Shown here one piece after another: positions 36,897-46,134 of a DNA stretch of 64,000 nt. This DNA comes from Kordia periserrulae (lineage in GTDB: Bacteria; Bacteroidota; Bacteroidia; Flavobacteriales; Flavobacteriaceae): contig NZ_QBKT01000002.1 in the NCBI RefSeq assembly GCF_003054265.1, forward strand, positions 186,001 to 250,000, written 5' to 3'. Every line of letters starts with the position of its first letter. The stretch's first letter is position 1. A model generated the notes under the pieces. That model did no database searches, was not told the origin of the DNA, and worked only from the letters and a program-made list of their open reading frames with translations. The position numbers were made by a program, and so were the translations under genes.

Positions 36897-38405
36897 ATGA
36901 AAAAGAAACTATTTTTACTAGTATTGTTATGTCTATGTATGTTTATTTCAAACGCGCAAGAAGAATCCACAACCAAACTCAAAATCACTGAAAGTGCTGA
37001 GTATAAAGATGAGGTTAAGGTTGAAGGAATTGATGTGATTTATACAAATCCAGCGGGAAAAACAGCGATTGTTCGATTTGGAAAGAAAAATATTTTACTA
37101 GATGTTTTTGATAGTAATTTGGATAAAGATTTTTTTAAACTCATAAAAAAAGAGAAAAAAGAAGTATATAAAGGACATTTGAGTTATGATGACGTAATCA
37201 AAGTGTTTACAGTATATTCACCAAAACGTAAAGAACGAATCTTATACTGCCATACCTTCAATATCAAAAATAATACTCATAAAAAAACTAAGTTGTTTGA
37301 AGCTAATGTGAAAAAAGGAGGTGGGCTTTTTTCAGGAAGTAATAAACGTCAAACAAGCTTTGCTATTTCTCCAAATCAACAATATATTGCTATCGCTACG
37401 GATAATATTAAGAAAAAAAGCAATTCATACTCTATTCATGTATTTAATTCAGAAGATTTGAGTCTGATGTATAAAAAATCGTATCAAGATCATGAGAAAA
37501 ATTATTTTGAACACAACGATTTATACATAGATGATGAAGCAACAGTATATAGTTTGGGCAAATTGTATATTGAGGGACGATTTGACAAGAATGAAGGAAA
37601 AGCTAATTATGAATTTGTGCTTCACAAAATATCTCAAAGTGGAACTTCGCATACTAGTATAGAATTGGAAGATGAATTTGTGAGAACATTGGTTATCAAC
37701 CAAAACAATAACCAATTACACTTATTAGGATTTTATTCAGAAAAAAACTCTAACAGAATTAAAGGCGGTTGCGATTTTATAATCAATGAATCAACTCTTG
37801 ACGTTGTATCTGAAAAAAAGACAGAATTGCCACAAGAAGTATACGAAGATTTATATGGTTACAGAAGAGGAAAACGCAAAAAGGAAAAAGCAAAAGAATT
37901 GCGTAACTTTTTTGTAGATTATACTATGGAAGATTCTCAAGGAAACGTATACCTTTTAGCAGAAGAATTTTATATCACATCACAATTTGTAAATACGGGA
38001 ATGAATAATAATGGCTATTGGAGAGATATTCCTCATTATGATGATGTTTTGATTTTAAAATTTAATAAAAGCGGAGAATTAAGTTGGGGAAGAAGTATTT
38101 ATAAAAGGGCTACATCTCCATCGTATAATGCATTTTTGAAAAATGATGAACTGCATGTTATTTTGAATTCTGGGAAAAACTTAATTGAAAAAAAAGATGG
38201 ACGAACCAAAGTATCTAAAGGTTTGTTAGAATCCTCTTCTTTATATGATATTGTATTTTCAACAGATGGTAATGTATCATACGATAAAATTCAAGACAAT
38301 AGCGGAAACGTTTATTATATGCCGTATTACGGAACATTTACGGATGGGAAATTCATTACAACAACCACCAAGAGAAAGAAAAAACATTTTTTAAAATTAG
38401 AATAA
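36897..38405 (+). CDS. Secreted protein of unknown function, possibly beta-propeller-like
   Basis: The 502-residue protein begins with a strong signal peptide (L-F-L-L-V-L-L-C-L-C-M-F-I-S-N-A-Q, ending near 21). The mature part is strand-rich with repeated stretches such as F-A-I-S-P-N-Q-Q-Y-I-A-I-A-T-D-N near 150, consistent with a propeller, but I cannot assign a family. It follows menA by 9 bp and may be co-transcribed. It uses more AAA and AAG codons than its neighbours. Confidence 0.65.
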   Translation: MKKKLFLLVLLCLCMFISNAQEESTTKLKITESAEYKDEVKVEGIDVIYTNPAGKTAIVRFGKKNILLDVFDSNLDKDFFKLIKKEKKEVYKGHLSYDDVIKVFTVYSPKRKERILYCHTFNIKNNTHKKTKLFEANVKKGGGLFSGSNKRQTSFAISPNQQYIAIATDNIKKKSNSYSIHVFNSEDLSLMYKKSYQDHEKNYFEHNDLYIDDEATVYSLGKLYIEGRFDKNEGKANYEFVLHKISQSGTSHTSIELEDEFVRTLVINQNNNQLHLLGFYSEKNSNRIKGGCDFIINESTLDVVSEKKTELPQEVYEDLYGYRRGKRKKEKAKELRNFFVDYTMEDSQGNVYLLAEEFYITSQFVNTGMNNNGYWRDIPHYDDVLILKFNKSGELSWGRSIYKRATSPSYNAFLKNDELHVILNSGKNLIEKKDGRTKVSKGLLESSSLYDIVFSTDGNVSYDKIQDNSGNVYYMPYYGTFTDGKFITTTTKRKKKHFLKLE

Positions 38406-38422
38406 CTTAAAACAACTATATC

Positions 38423-39100
38423 ATGAAAATCACATACTTAGGACACGCTTCGTTACACATCGAATTTGGCAACACCAATATCATTGTCGATCCTTTTATT
38501 TCGGGAAATGAATTGGCTTCTCATATTGATGTCAATTCTCTGAAAGCGGATTATATTTTAGTCACGCATGCACATCAAGATCATATTTTAGATGTTGAAA
38601 CGATTGCCAAGAATACAGGTGCCACGATTGTAGCAAACTATGAAGTTGCGCAACATTACGGCGCTAAAGATTTTAATGTATTCGCGATGAATCACGGCGG
38701 AACGTACACTACAGAAGCGTTTTCTGCAAAATATGTAAATGCCATTCACACATCATCGTTTCCAGACGGTTCCTACGGCGGACAACCTGGCGGATTCGTA
38801 TTGACAGCAGGTGAAAAATCAATCTACATCGCTGGAGATACCGCGTTGACGTATGATATGAAGTTGATTCCGCTTCAAACACAATTGGATTTGGCAATTT
38901 TACCAATCGGTGACACATTCACCATGGGCGTTGATGATGCCATTATTGCTAGTGATTTTGTAGCGTGCGATAAAGTATTGGGCTATCATTACGATTCGTT
39001 TCCGCCTATAAAAATCGATCACGATGCTGCACAAAAGACCTTTGCAGAAAGCCATAAGGAATTGATTTTGCTGGGTATTGGAAGTTCACTAGAAATCTAG
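38423..39100 (+). CDS. Metal-dependent hydrolase, UPF0173 (MBL fold)
   Basis: This 225-residue metallo-beta-lactamase-fold protein has the H-x-H-x-D-H motif T-H-A-H-Q-D-H with His49, His51, Asp53 and His54. The start K-I-T-Y-L-G-H-A-S is typical of the family. Further ligands are likely in I-H-T-S (about 112), G-D-T-A (about 138) and the C-terminal H-Y-D-S-F-P-P. The substrate is unknown. Confidence 0.9.
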   Translation: MKITYLGHASLHIEFGNTNIIVDPFISGNELASHIDVNSLKADYILVTHAHQDHILDVETIAKNTGATIVANYEVAQHYGAKDFNVFAMNHGGTYTTEAFSAKYVNAIHTSSFPDGSYGGQPGGFVLTAGEKSIYIAGDTALTYDMKLIPLQTQLDLAILPIGDTFTMGVDDAIIASDFVACDKVLGYHYDSFPPIKIDHDAAQKTFAESHKELILLGIGSSLEI

Positions 39101-39108
39101 TTATACAA

Positions 39109-39198
39109 GCATCTCGACAGCGCTCGATGTGACAGATAGAATAATCAAATCGTCTAAAGCATCTAACAAGTCTAAAAACCTAAAAAAGTCTAGAAATC
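39109..39198. repeat. REP-like palindrome and A/C-rich repeats between UPF0173 and menC
   Basis: GCATCTCGACAGCGCTCGATGTGACAG contains the TCGA-xxGCGC-TCGA core. TCTAAA and AAGTCTAA words follow to the menC start. Confidence 0.5.
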
Positions 39199-39202
39199 AA
39201 AC

Positions 39203-40246
39203 ATGAAAGCATCCTGTCACAAACACATTCTCAACTTCAAACGACCTAGCGGAACCTCGCGCGGAGTTTTGAAGCAGAAGGAAACGTGGTTTATTCATTT
39301 GATTTCGGAAGGAAAAGAAGGAATAGGAGAGTGCGGAATTTTACGAAGTTTGAGTGTAGATGATGTGTCTGACTATGAAGAAAAATTACGCTGGACGTGT
39401 GAACATGTCGAATTAGGCGAAGAAAAACTATTGAAAGAACTCACCGAATTCCCATCGATTCAGTTTGGTGTGGAGCAAGCGTTTCGTTCGCTCAAAGCGG
39501 AATCACCATTTTTGCTGCATCCGTCTAAATTTACGGAAAGCGAAGAAGCAATAAACATTAACGGACTGATTTGGATGGGCGATGCCGATTTTATGAAAGC
39601 GCAAATTAAAGACAAACTTGCGGCAGGTTTTTCATGTATCAAGATGAAAATTGGTGCGATTGATTTCGACACAGAACTAAAACTTTTACAAAGCATTCGC
39701 AACGAATATGCTGTAAATGATATTGAACTTCGTGTAGATGCCAATGGTGCGTTTACACCTGAAAATGCCTTAGAAAAGCTAAAACGATTGTCTGAATTCG
39801 ATTTGCATTCTATCGAACAACCTATCAAACAAGGGCAATTGGAAGAAATGGCAAAACTATGTGAAATAACGCCGTTGCCAATCGCACTTGATGAAGAATT
39901 GATTGGCGTATTTCATCATTCCGACAAGAAAAAAATTATAGAAACCATTCAACCGCAATACATCATCTTGAAACCAAGTTTGGTGGGCGGTTATGCTGGA
40001 AGCAACGAATGGATTTCGCTGGCTGAACAACATGATATCGGTTGGTGGATTACCAGTGCGCTGGAAAGTAATATTGGACTCAACGCTATTGCACAATGGA
40101 CGTATACATTGCAAAATTCTATGCCACAAGGTTTGGGAACTGGCGGATTGTATACGAACAATTTTGATGCGCCACTAATCATACAAAACGGAGCCTTGCA
40201 CTACCATTCTGAATTGCCGTGGAACGTTCCCTATATAAAAAACTAA
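39203..40246 (+). CDS. menC: o-Succinylbenzoate synthase
   Basis: MenC dehydrates SHCHC to o-succinylbenzoate. The 347-residue enolase-superfamily protein has the catalytic C-I-K-M-K-I-G near 148 (the second Lys is the likely base). Metal ligands lie in V-D-A-N-G-A (about 178), H-S-I-E-Q-P (about 203) and A-L-D-E-E (about 228). L-K-P-S-L-V-G-G holds the second lysine. The overlap-free 3-bp gap to the CPBP gene suggests co-transcription. Confidence 0.93.
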   Translation: MKASCHKHILNFKRPSGTSRGVLKQKETWFIHLISEGKEGIGECGILRSLSVDDVSDYEEKLRWTCEHVELGEEKLLKELTEFPSIQFGVEQAFRSLKAESPFLLHPSKFTESEEAININGLIWMGDADFMKAQIKDKLAAGFSCIKMKIGAIDFDTELKLLQSIRNEYAVNDIELRVDANGAFTPENALEKLKRLSEFDLHSIEQPIKQGQLEEMAKLCEITPLPIALDEELIGVFHHSDKKKIIETIQPQYIILKPSLVGGYAGSNEWISLAEQHDIGWWITSALESNIGLNAIAQWTYTLQNSMPQGLGTGGLYTNNFDAPLIIQNGALHYHSELPWNVPYIKN

Positions 40247-40249
40247 AAC

Positions 40250-41185
40250 ATGTTTATACAACAAGCTTACAAAGGCGATAATGCCGCTTGGAAAGTTATC
40301 ATTACAACGATACTGACACTTGCCATTTTTATTGCAAATATTTTTTATGTGCTTTTTGGTGATATTGACACCGAACAAATGATGGACAAGGTTTCCAATA
40401 CGATTGATAATACTAACTTTTTATTCTTTCTCAACTTATCACCGTTCGTTTTCTTATTGTTGCTATTGTTTGGATTGGTGGTGTATTTGCACGAACGAAG
40501 CTTGGTATCGCTCACCACAGCGCGGAATAAAATAGACTTAAAACGAGTGGCGTTTTCTTTCGGATTGGTCTTCATTGTGGGAATTGCAAGTTTTATGGTG
40601 GAATACTATCTGTATCCAGGAATGGTCGTTTTTAACTTTAAACCGATGAGTTTTATCGTGTTGGTATGTATCAGTTTGTTATTATTTCCTTTTCAGATTG
40701 GTTTTGAAGAATACCTCTTTAGAGGATATTTTATGCAGCAAATTGGCGTTGTAGTGAAAAACCGTTGGTTTCCTTTGATTGCGACTTCTGTCATGTTCGG
40801 ATTGATGCATTTGGCAAATCCTGAAGTAGCGGAAATGGGCGGAATTACGATGATTTTCTACATAGGAACAGGTTTGTTTTTGGGAATTATCACGCTAATG
40901 GACGATGGTTTGGAATTGGCGCTAGGATTTCACTTTGCCAATAATTTTCTCGCGGCAACACTTGTTACGGCAGATTATTCCGCGTTGCAAACCGATTCTT
41001 TATTTAAATATGCTTCGCAAGAAAGTGATGTTTCTTTCTATCAAATTTTAATTCCAATCATGATTGTATATCCGATATTATTGCTTGTTTTTGCTAAAAA
41101 ATATAAGTGGCGCAATTGGAAAGAAAAACTCGCAGGACGCGTGCCATCAATTGAAGAAACTACGGTTGAGGTGTATACTGAATAG
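40250..41185 (+). CDS. CPBP family intramembrane glutamic endopeptidase
   Basis: This 311-residue protein has about seven membrane helices. The CPBP motifs are present: F-E-E-Y-L-F-R-G-Y near 149 with the Glu pair, F-G-L-M-H-L near 184, and F-H-F-A-N-N near 232. These place the usual catalytic Glu and His residues in the membrane. Bacterial members are linked to protein prenylation-like processing or bacteriocin immunity. The substrate here is unknown. The gene follows menC by 3 bp. Confidence 0.9.
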   Translation: MFIQQAYKGDNAAWKVIITTILTLAIFIANIFYVLFGDIDTEQMMDKVSNTIDNTNFLFFLNLSPFVFLLLLLFGLVVYLHERSLVSLTTARNKIDLKRVAFSFGLVFIVGIASFMVEYYLYPGMVVFNFKPMSFIVLVCISLLLFPFQIGFEEYLFRGYFMQQIGVVVKNRWFPLIATSVMFGLMHLANPEVAEMGGITMIFYIGTGLFLGIITLMDDGLELALGFHFANNFLAATLVTADYSALQTDSLFKYASQESDVSFYQILIPIMIVYPILLLVFAKKYKWRNWKEKLAGRVPSIEETTVEVYTE

Positions 41186-41230
41186 TTTTATGAATCCAAG
41201 ACAGGTGAGTTTGGCATAAAAATCAACAGT

Positions 41231-41413
41231 GGTTTTTTCTTTTCCGCAGTGTAGCAGAATTTTTTCGTTAAAAATTTCTGAATCCTTGGAAGAAATTTAG
41301 AAAAAATTATGCGGTTTTGGTTTTCTCCCTAAAGAGAAAAGCAAAAACACCTCTGGAAAAGTGCCCTTTCTTTTGTTTCTTTTCTTTGGGCATGCAAAGA
41401 ATAAGAAAGTAAA
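41231..41413 (-). repeat. Dispersed repeat, copy B (inverted relative to 24229-24412)
   Basis: On the minus strand it begins with the hairpin CTTTGCATGCCCAAAG, continues AGAAACAAAAGAAAGGGCAC and CTTTTCCAGAGGTG, and ends CTACACTGCGGAAAAG, as copy A does. The rest of the gap 41186-41553 is AT-rich with no gene. Confidence 0.8.
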
Positions 41414-41553
41414 TAGCTGATTTTTCGTTTTTTTAAATTTATTTTATTGAGAAGAGACAATTTTTATTTGAATAGAAATTATATCGAATTGACATTCAAA
41501 CATATCATAGCTTTACTCATATTCACAATAAAAAAAGCAATACAAAAATCATT

Positions 41554-44055
41554 TTACTTCACCTCAAACTGAAAAATAGTTCCACCAAGCAAACCATTGC
41601 CATTCGTACCTTCAAGCGTTCCTAAAAAAGTAGTTTGCAAATCGGAAGTATAAAAACTTACGGTGATTTCTCCCTTTGCATCTGAAATCAAGTTCGGTGC
41701 CCAAAATAAGGTTTTCCGATTGTCAGGAAATAAGGCTTCATCTGGATTTTTGTCGTATTGTGGACTGTAAAATTCTTTTTCAGGATACAAGCCTTTAATC
41801 TTTACAAAAAGCTTACCCTTTTCATCGTCTTCTTTTTTCATTTTTTTTGGGAAGTACGTAATGATAGCTCCGTCGTTTAAACGATAGGTTTTTCCTTCTT
41901 TTGGAGGCGTTCCATACGGATGATTTACACAGTTGAGAATATTGTAAATGCACACATAATCCGTAGCACTATCACCATATTTTCCAGCGCTTCCTTCGTT
42001 TTTATTACGATCTCTGAACGAACCCAAATTGACTTCTTCCAAAAAATTGGTTTCTGTAAAACTAAATTTAGCATCGTACGATGATTGTTTTTTAGCTTGC
42101 AATGGTAGGTCATATTGCGGGAATTTAGCATCATAATTTTTAGTAATATTTTCAATACTTCTAAACGGTTCTGCGATTTTTATAACCGCATTTTCGTTTT
42201 CAAAAGGAATAAACACCAAATGCGAACCTTGCGCTTCTTTGTATGACCAAATCGGTAGCGAAAACGTAGCTTGTTCGCTAGCAATTATGTGACTTGTAAA
42301 CTTTGGATACGAAACATTTACAGTTGCTAATGGAATGTTTAGCAACGCGCCATTTTCAAGTTTTTTATATATTTTTCCCTTGATATTGGTCGTAAAATCC
42401 AAACTATTCTCTACATAATTTAATTGCTTAATATTCCACACGTAATTCCGCCAACCTTGCGTAAGCAGTAATAAATCTAAATGCGCCTCGCGATTGTTAT
42501 TTTTTGGATTAAAATAATAAGCCGCATCGTACACATGACCTTTCAATTCCGAAAACAAATAATAATGTGGCATCATGGCGTAATCATTCGTGTTATCCGC
42601 ATATAAATGATCGTGAACGCTTAGGCTAAAATTAGCGATGACAGGATTTTTATCTTCATCACGAACTTGGAATGTCATCGTGACTTTGTCTTTTTGGCGA
42701 AAGATACTTTTCGAGATTTCTTTAAGTGTTACGTGTAATTTTTGCTCCATATTGGCATACACCAAACGTTCTGCAATCGGTTGATACTGCTCGTTAAATA
42801 GCGTTATTTCAACAATACCTTGCGGAAATTTTTCCAACGGAAGTTTAAATCGGACGCGTTCTTTGCTAAGTGAAGCTGTCGCCATCCAATACACCAAACC
42901 GCGATGTTGCGCGCGTATGTACACTTTTTGATTGGGAATGTTCTCCGTGCGTGTAATGCTACAATGAACGTGCTTTTTTGTCTGTCGGTCTACTTGCAAT
43001 TTGATACCTTCTGGCAATATTTTAGGCAATTCAAAAATGCTATCCAATACAGGTTTTGTAATTTTTACGGTATAATTTTGATTGTTTTTCGGAACAAAAG
43101 CAAACTTTCCCATTCCGTAGTGTTCTGCTGAAAACGCTTGCAATTTTTTACCATTTTCATACAAAATACCTTCTACTTTTACAGGTCTTCCTGACGGATC
43201 TAAGGCTTTAAAAGCGACGGTGTTTGGAAGATTTGCTACCAAACTTCCACCTTCAGGATACAAACCAAATTGCAATTCGCTCATGCTTGTAAACGGAATT
43301 TCAATAGTATGAACTACTTCGTTTCCTTGATGTTTGACGTGAAGTTCAATAGTCGTGGCTTTTTCACTTTTTTTAGCAGGAAAATTGACAAACACAACTC
43401 CTTTATCATTCGTACGAAGTCGCTCGCGGGAAATCCGTTTAGAACCTGCATATACATACGCAACAACTACCGTGTTTTTATACGGAACTCTACTTCTTGA
43501 AAAAACGGTAATTTCGGCAGCTATAGCTTCGTTTCGTTGGTATCTTTTTTGTGAAAATTCAGCATCCATCAAAATGGTTGGAATCACACTTTCTACCACT
43601 TTAACTTCTTTTACAGCCAGTATCTTTTTTGCGGTACTTTCTAAGGTTTTTTTGGTGTGAATGCGTAGTTGATACGTTCCAACATCGATACCTCTTTCGA
43701 GGAATAAGTGACCATTGGTAAATCCGTTGTTGGCTTCGTATTTTTCAGTGGCAATGATTTTATCTTCTTCGTCTTCTTCTTTGTGTATTTGAATTAATTC
43801 GACAAAAATCAATTGTGTGTCTGTGGATAGTTTTAGCGTATTTCCATTCAGTAAATATGCTTTAAACCACAAATTTTCACCAGGTTCATAGATATCTTTA
43901 TCCGTGTGAATATAGATGTTTTCTTTCAGTGTTTGTGTTGCAAAGTATTCAGGAATTTTGACCAACGAATCATTGGCAGTTTCATCTAACAATTGCGCAT
44001 GCGAAAAAGAACAACTCAAGTAGAGTAGACAGACAAGAACGATTTTAAAATTCAT
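41554..44055 (-). CDS. Secreted MG2 / alpha-2-macroglobulin-like surface protein
   Basis: The start at the ATG at 44055 gives a signal peptide ending S-F-S-H-A-Q; the longer start at 44133 adds 26 polar residues. The 833-residue protein begins with the MG2-like motif E-N-I-Y-I-H-T-D-K-D-I-Y-E-P-G-E-N-L-W-F. It is followed by several immunoglobulin-like macroglobulin domains, including one ending in H-D-H-L-Y-A-D. There is no thioester C-x-E-Q or TonB-receptor region. Bacteroidetes carry many such proteins, often next to TonB receptors. The gene heads a three-gene minus-strand set. Confidence 0.8.
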   Translation of the reverse strand: MNFKIVLVCLLYLSCSFSHAQLLDETANDSLVKIPEYFATQTLKENIYIHTDKDIYEPGENLWFKAYLLNGNTLKLSTDTQLIFVELIQIHKEEDEEDKIIATEKYEANNGFTNGHLFLERGIDVGTYQLRIHTKKTLESTAKKILAVKEVKVVESVIPTILMDAEFSQKRYQRNEAIAAEITVFSRSRVPYKNTVVVAYVYAGSKRISRERLRTNDKGVVFVNFPAKKSEKATTIELHVKHQGNEVVHTIEIPFTSMSELQFGLYPEGGSLVANLPNTVAFKALDPSGRPVKVEGILYENGKKLQAFSAEHYGMGKFAFVPKNNQNYTVKITKPVLDSIFELPKILPEGIKLQVDRQTKKHVHCSITRTENIPNQKVYIRAQHRGLVYWMATASLSKERVRFKLPLEKFPQGIVEITLFNEQYQPIAERLVYANMEQKLHVTLKEISKSIFRQKDKVTMTFQVRDEDKNPVIANFSLSVHDHLYADNTNDYAMMPHYYLFSELKGHVYDAAYYFNPKNNNREAHLDLLLLTQGWRNYVWNIKQLNYVENSLDFTTNIKGKIYKKLENGALLNIPLATVNVSYPKFTSHIIASEQATFSLPIWSYKEAQGSHLVFIPFENENAVIKIAEPFRSIENITKNYDAKFPQYDLPLQAKKQSSYDAKFSFTETNFLEEVNLGSFRDRNKNEGSAGKYGDSATDYVCIYNILNCVNHPYGTPPKEGKTYRLNDGAIITYFPKKMKKEDDEKGKLFVKIKGLYPEKEFYSPQYDKNPDEALFPDNRKTLFWAPNLISDAKGEITVSFYTSDLQTTFLGTLEGTNGNGLLGGTIFQFEVK

Positions 44056-44195
44056 AATGTGTGGTATAACATCGGTTTCTTTAAAGATACGATTTTTCTG
44101 TTTTTCAATCATAAAATAAATTATGAAAGCCACAAAAAAAGTCCGTTTTTTAGGACGAACTTTCTAAGCTTTAAGCAGTTTCTAAAGGAACTGTA

Positions 44196-46124
44196 TTATT
44201 CTTTAGGATTCATTAAAATGGCAGCTTTATTAAAGTCAGAAGCAGCATTGATGACTTCGCGGAAGCCTTCATATTCGGCAATATCATACTCAAATTCCTT
44301 GTAGAATTCTTCAATAGTAATGGTGAGTTTGCTGCCGTTTAGTTTGTAATTCGATTCAAACTTACATTTTTGATTGCCTTCTTCATCTAACAATTCTTTC
44401 TTAATGATGAGCGATTCCAAACCTTCAACCTCATAATCTTGCGGAATGTTCACCACAATTTCATAGTTGTAGCGATTCGGATATTGCATCTGAATTGGAT
44501 TGACGCGCTTGGTTTCTTGGTACAATTCGCTTTGCGTCCCAATCACTTTTCCAACCTGAAAAATATAACTGTCGCCAGCTTCTTCCAACAACGATTCAGA
44601 CGTAATAGCACTGTTTACCAAAAACGGTTTGTTGTATTCCAATTGCAACATTTCCTTGTTTTTGACTTCGTATTTTTTCACCACTTTATCTTCAATTCCT
44701 GAACCTGTCAAATAGTCTTCAAACTCTTTAATAGCTTGCTCTGGTGCCAAATTCAAATACGCGCGGTTGTTCATTGCCCAATGTCCGTAATATTCCTGAT
44801 TTTGCTCAATTTGTACATATTCCATGTCATCTTCAAACGAAATATTCATGTTGCGTACGACGCGACTGTAATCTTGGTCTTTTTGAAGAATTTTGTAAAA
44901 ACTGAATTGTTTTTTGTTGTTGACAAAGATTCCCGTATTTCCGAGAATATTCGGCGGAATTTCACTCAGGCGATAATCCACACGATTTGGCGTGATGTAT
45001 TTAAACGCTTTTGGAATGTAAATCAAAAATTCGCGCAACGCTATTGGATTGAAAAACTCAGAGTCGAATTTATGTTCGTACACATCCGAAGTAATTACAG
45101 GCAAGTATTCCACTTTCGCCGCTTCCAATAAGTGCGAATATACTTTGATAATTCCCAAATCACTTGCCGATTTGTTTTTGACGATATAATCAATATCAGA
45201 AAGTTGCTCATTGTTGTTTTGCACAATGGTGTAATTTGTTTTTACATAATCGTCAATCAAAAAGGCTTTTGTAAAATCATCAGCAGTTTCGTCTTTGATA
45301 ATGGTTTTCGCAATTTTTGCGATTTCTGGATGCACTGTCGCAGGAAACATGCCTTGCGTAATATTGGTCACCACATTGCTCCACAACATATCGTCTGTAA
45401 CGTTGGTGTCCGGACCAAAACATTGATACGCAACATAAGTTTTATTTGACTTTGGCGTAGCGTATTCTTCTTCAATCATGGGCACAACATTTTCTAAAAT
45501 CAGTTGTTTTCCAGTACTTTCGCCGTATGTTCTCGTTTCAAAATTACTGTCAGCACGATACGCTTTTACACGACCTGGAAGTTCGCCGTGAATAAAATGA
45601 TATTCCAAACGTTTGATTGGATAACTTTTCTGTAAAGTTTCGCGTCCGAAGGCAGAATATTCTTTTTCCAGCGTGTACAAAACTTCAATTTCGCTGTCTT
45701 TTTCGGCACCTTCAATCGCAAAAATTTTAAAATCACCGTATTCTTCTACATTTTTGACTTCTTTGATATTATCTTTATTCAGTAATGTCACTTTTCCGTC
45801 AGGCGTAATTGTACGAGCTTTGATATCTACAATATTTAGCACATCGTACATAGAAATATAAACGGTATTATGCGTTTTAATTCCTTTTTCGTCGTGCACA
45901 CGTGCAATGGTGTGCGTAGTTTCAAACTTTTGCAACTTGTTTCCAAACTTGGGAACGACATATTCTACAACATATTTTTCCAAAATTGAAATCGACGATT
46001 CGTTTGCTTCTTTCTCAGTCAGTTCGTGGAGTGTAGGCTTTTTTGCCCAGTCGTATTCTTTATAATATTGTGAAAATGCTTGCGAAGTACACAAACATAA
46101 AATAATGGCAATAATTGCTCTCAT
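44196..46124 (-). CDS. DUF3857 secreted protein with degenerate transglutaminase core
   Basis: The start at 46124 gives M-R-A-I-I-A-I-I-L-C-L-C, a signal ending S-F-S-Q. The DUF3857 domain covers about 35-210. The transglutaminase-like region follows near 255-370, but the expected G-D-C-K-D motif reads A-S-D-L-G-I-I-K, so the catalytic Cys is absent. His and Asp partners are not obvious either. The paired downstream gene has an intact site. It is probably a non-catalytic periplasmic or outer-membrane protein. Confidence 0.8.
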   Translation of the reverse strand: MRAIIAIILCLCTSQAFSQYYKEYDWAKKPTLHELTEKEANESSISILEKYVVEYVVPKFGNKLQKFETTHTIARVHDEKGIKTHNTVYISMYDVLNIVDIKARTITPDGKVTLLNKDNIKEVKNVEEYGDFKIFAIEGAEKDSEIEVLYTLEKEYSAFGRETLQKSYPIKRLEYHFIHGELPGRVKAYRADSNFETRTYGESTGKQLILENVVPMIEEEYATPKSNKTYVAYQCFGPDTNVTDDMLWSNVVTNITQGMFPATVHPEIAKIAKTIIKDETADDFTKAFLIDDYVKTNYTIVQNNNEQLSDIDYIVKNKSASDLGIIKVYSHLLEAAKVEYLPVITSDVYEHKFDSEFFNPIALREFLIYIPKAFKYITPNRVDYRLSEIPPNILGNTGIFVNNKKQFSFYKILQKDQDYSRVVRNMNISFEDDMEYVQIEQNQEYYGHWAMNNRAYLNLAPEQAIKEFEDYLTGSGIEDKVVKKYEVKNKEMLQLEYNKPFLVNSAITSESLLEEAGDSYIFQVGKVIGTQSELYQETKRVNPIQMQYPNRYNYEIVVNIPQDYEVEGLESLIIKKELLDEEGNQKCKFESNYKLNGSKLTITIEEFYKEFEYDIAEYEGFREVINAASDFNKAAILMNPKE

Positions 46125-46134
46125 AGCTGTTAAT

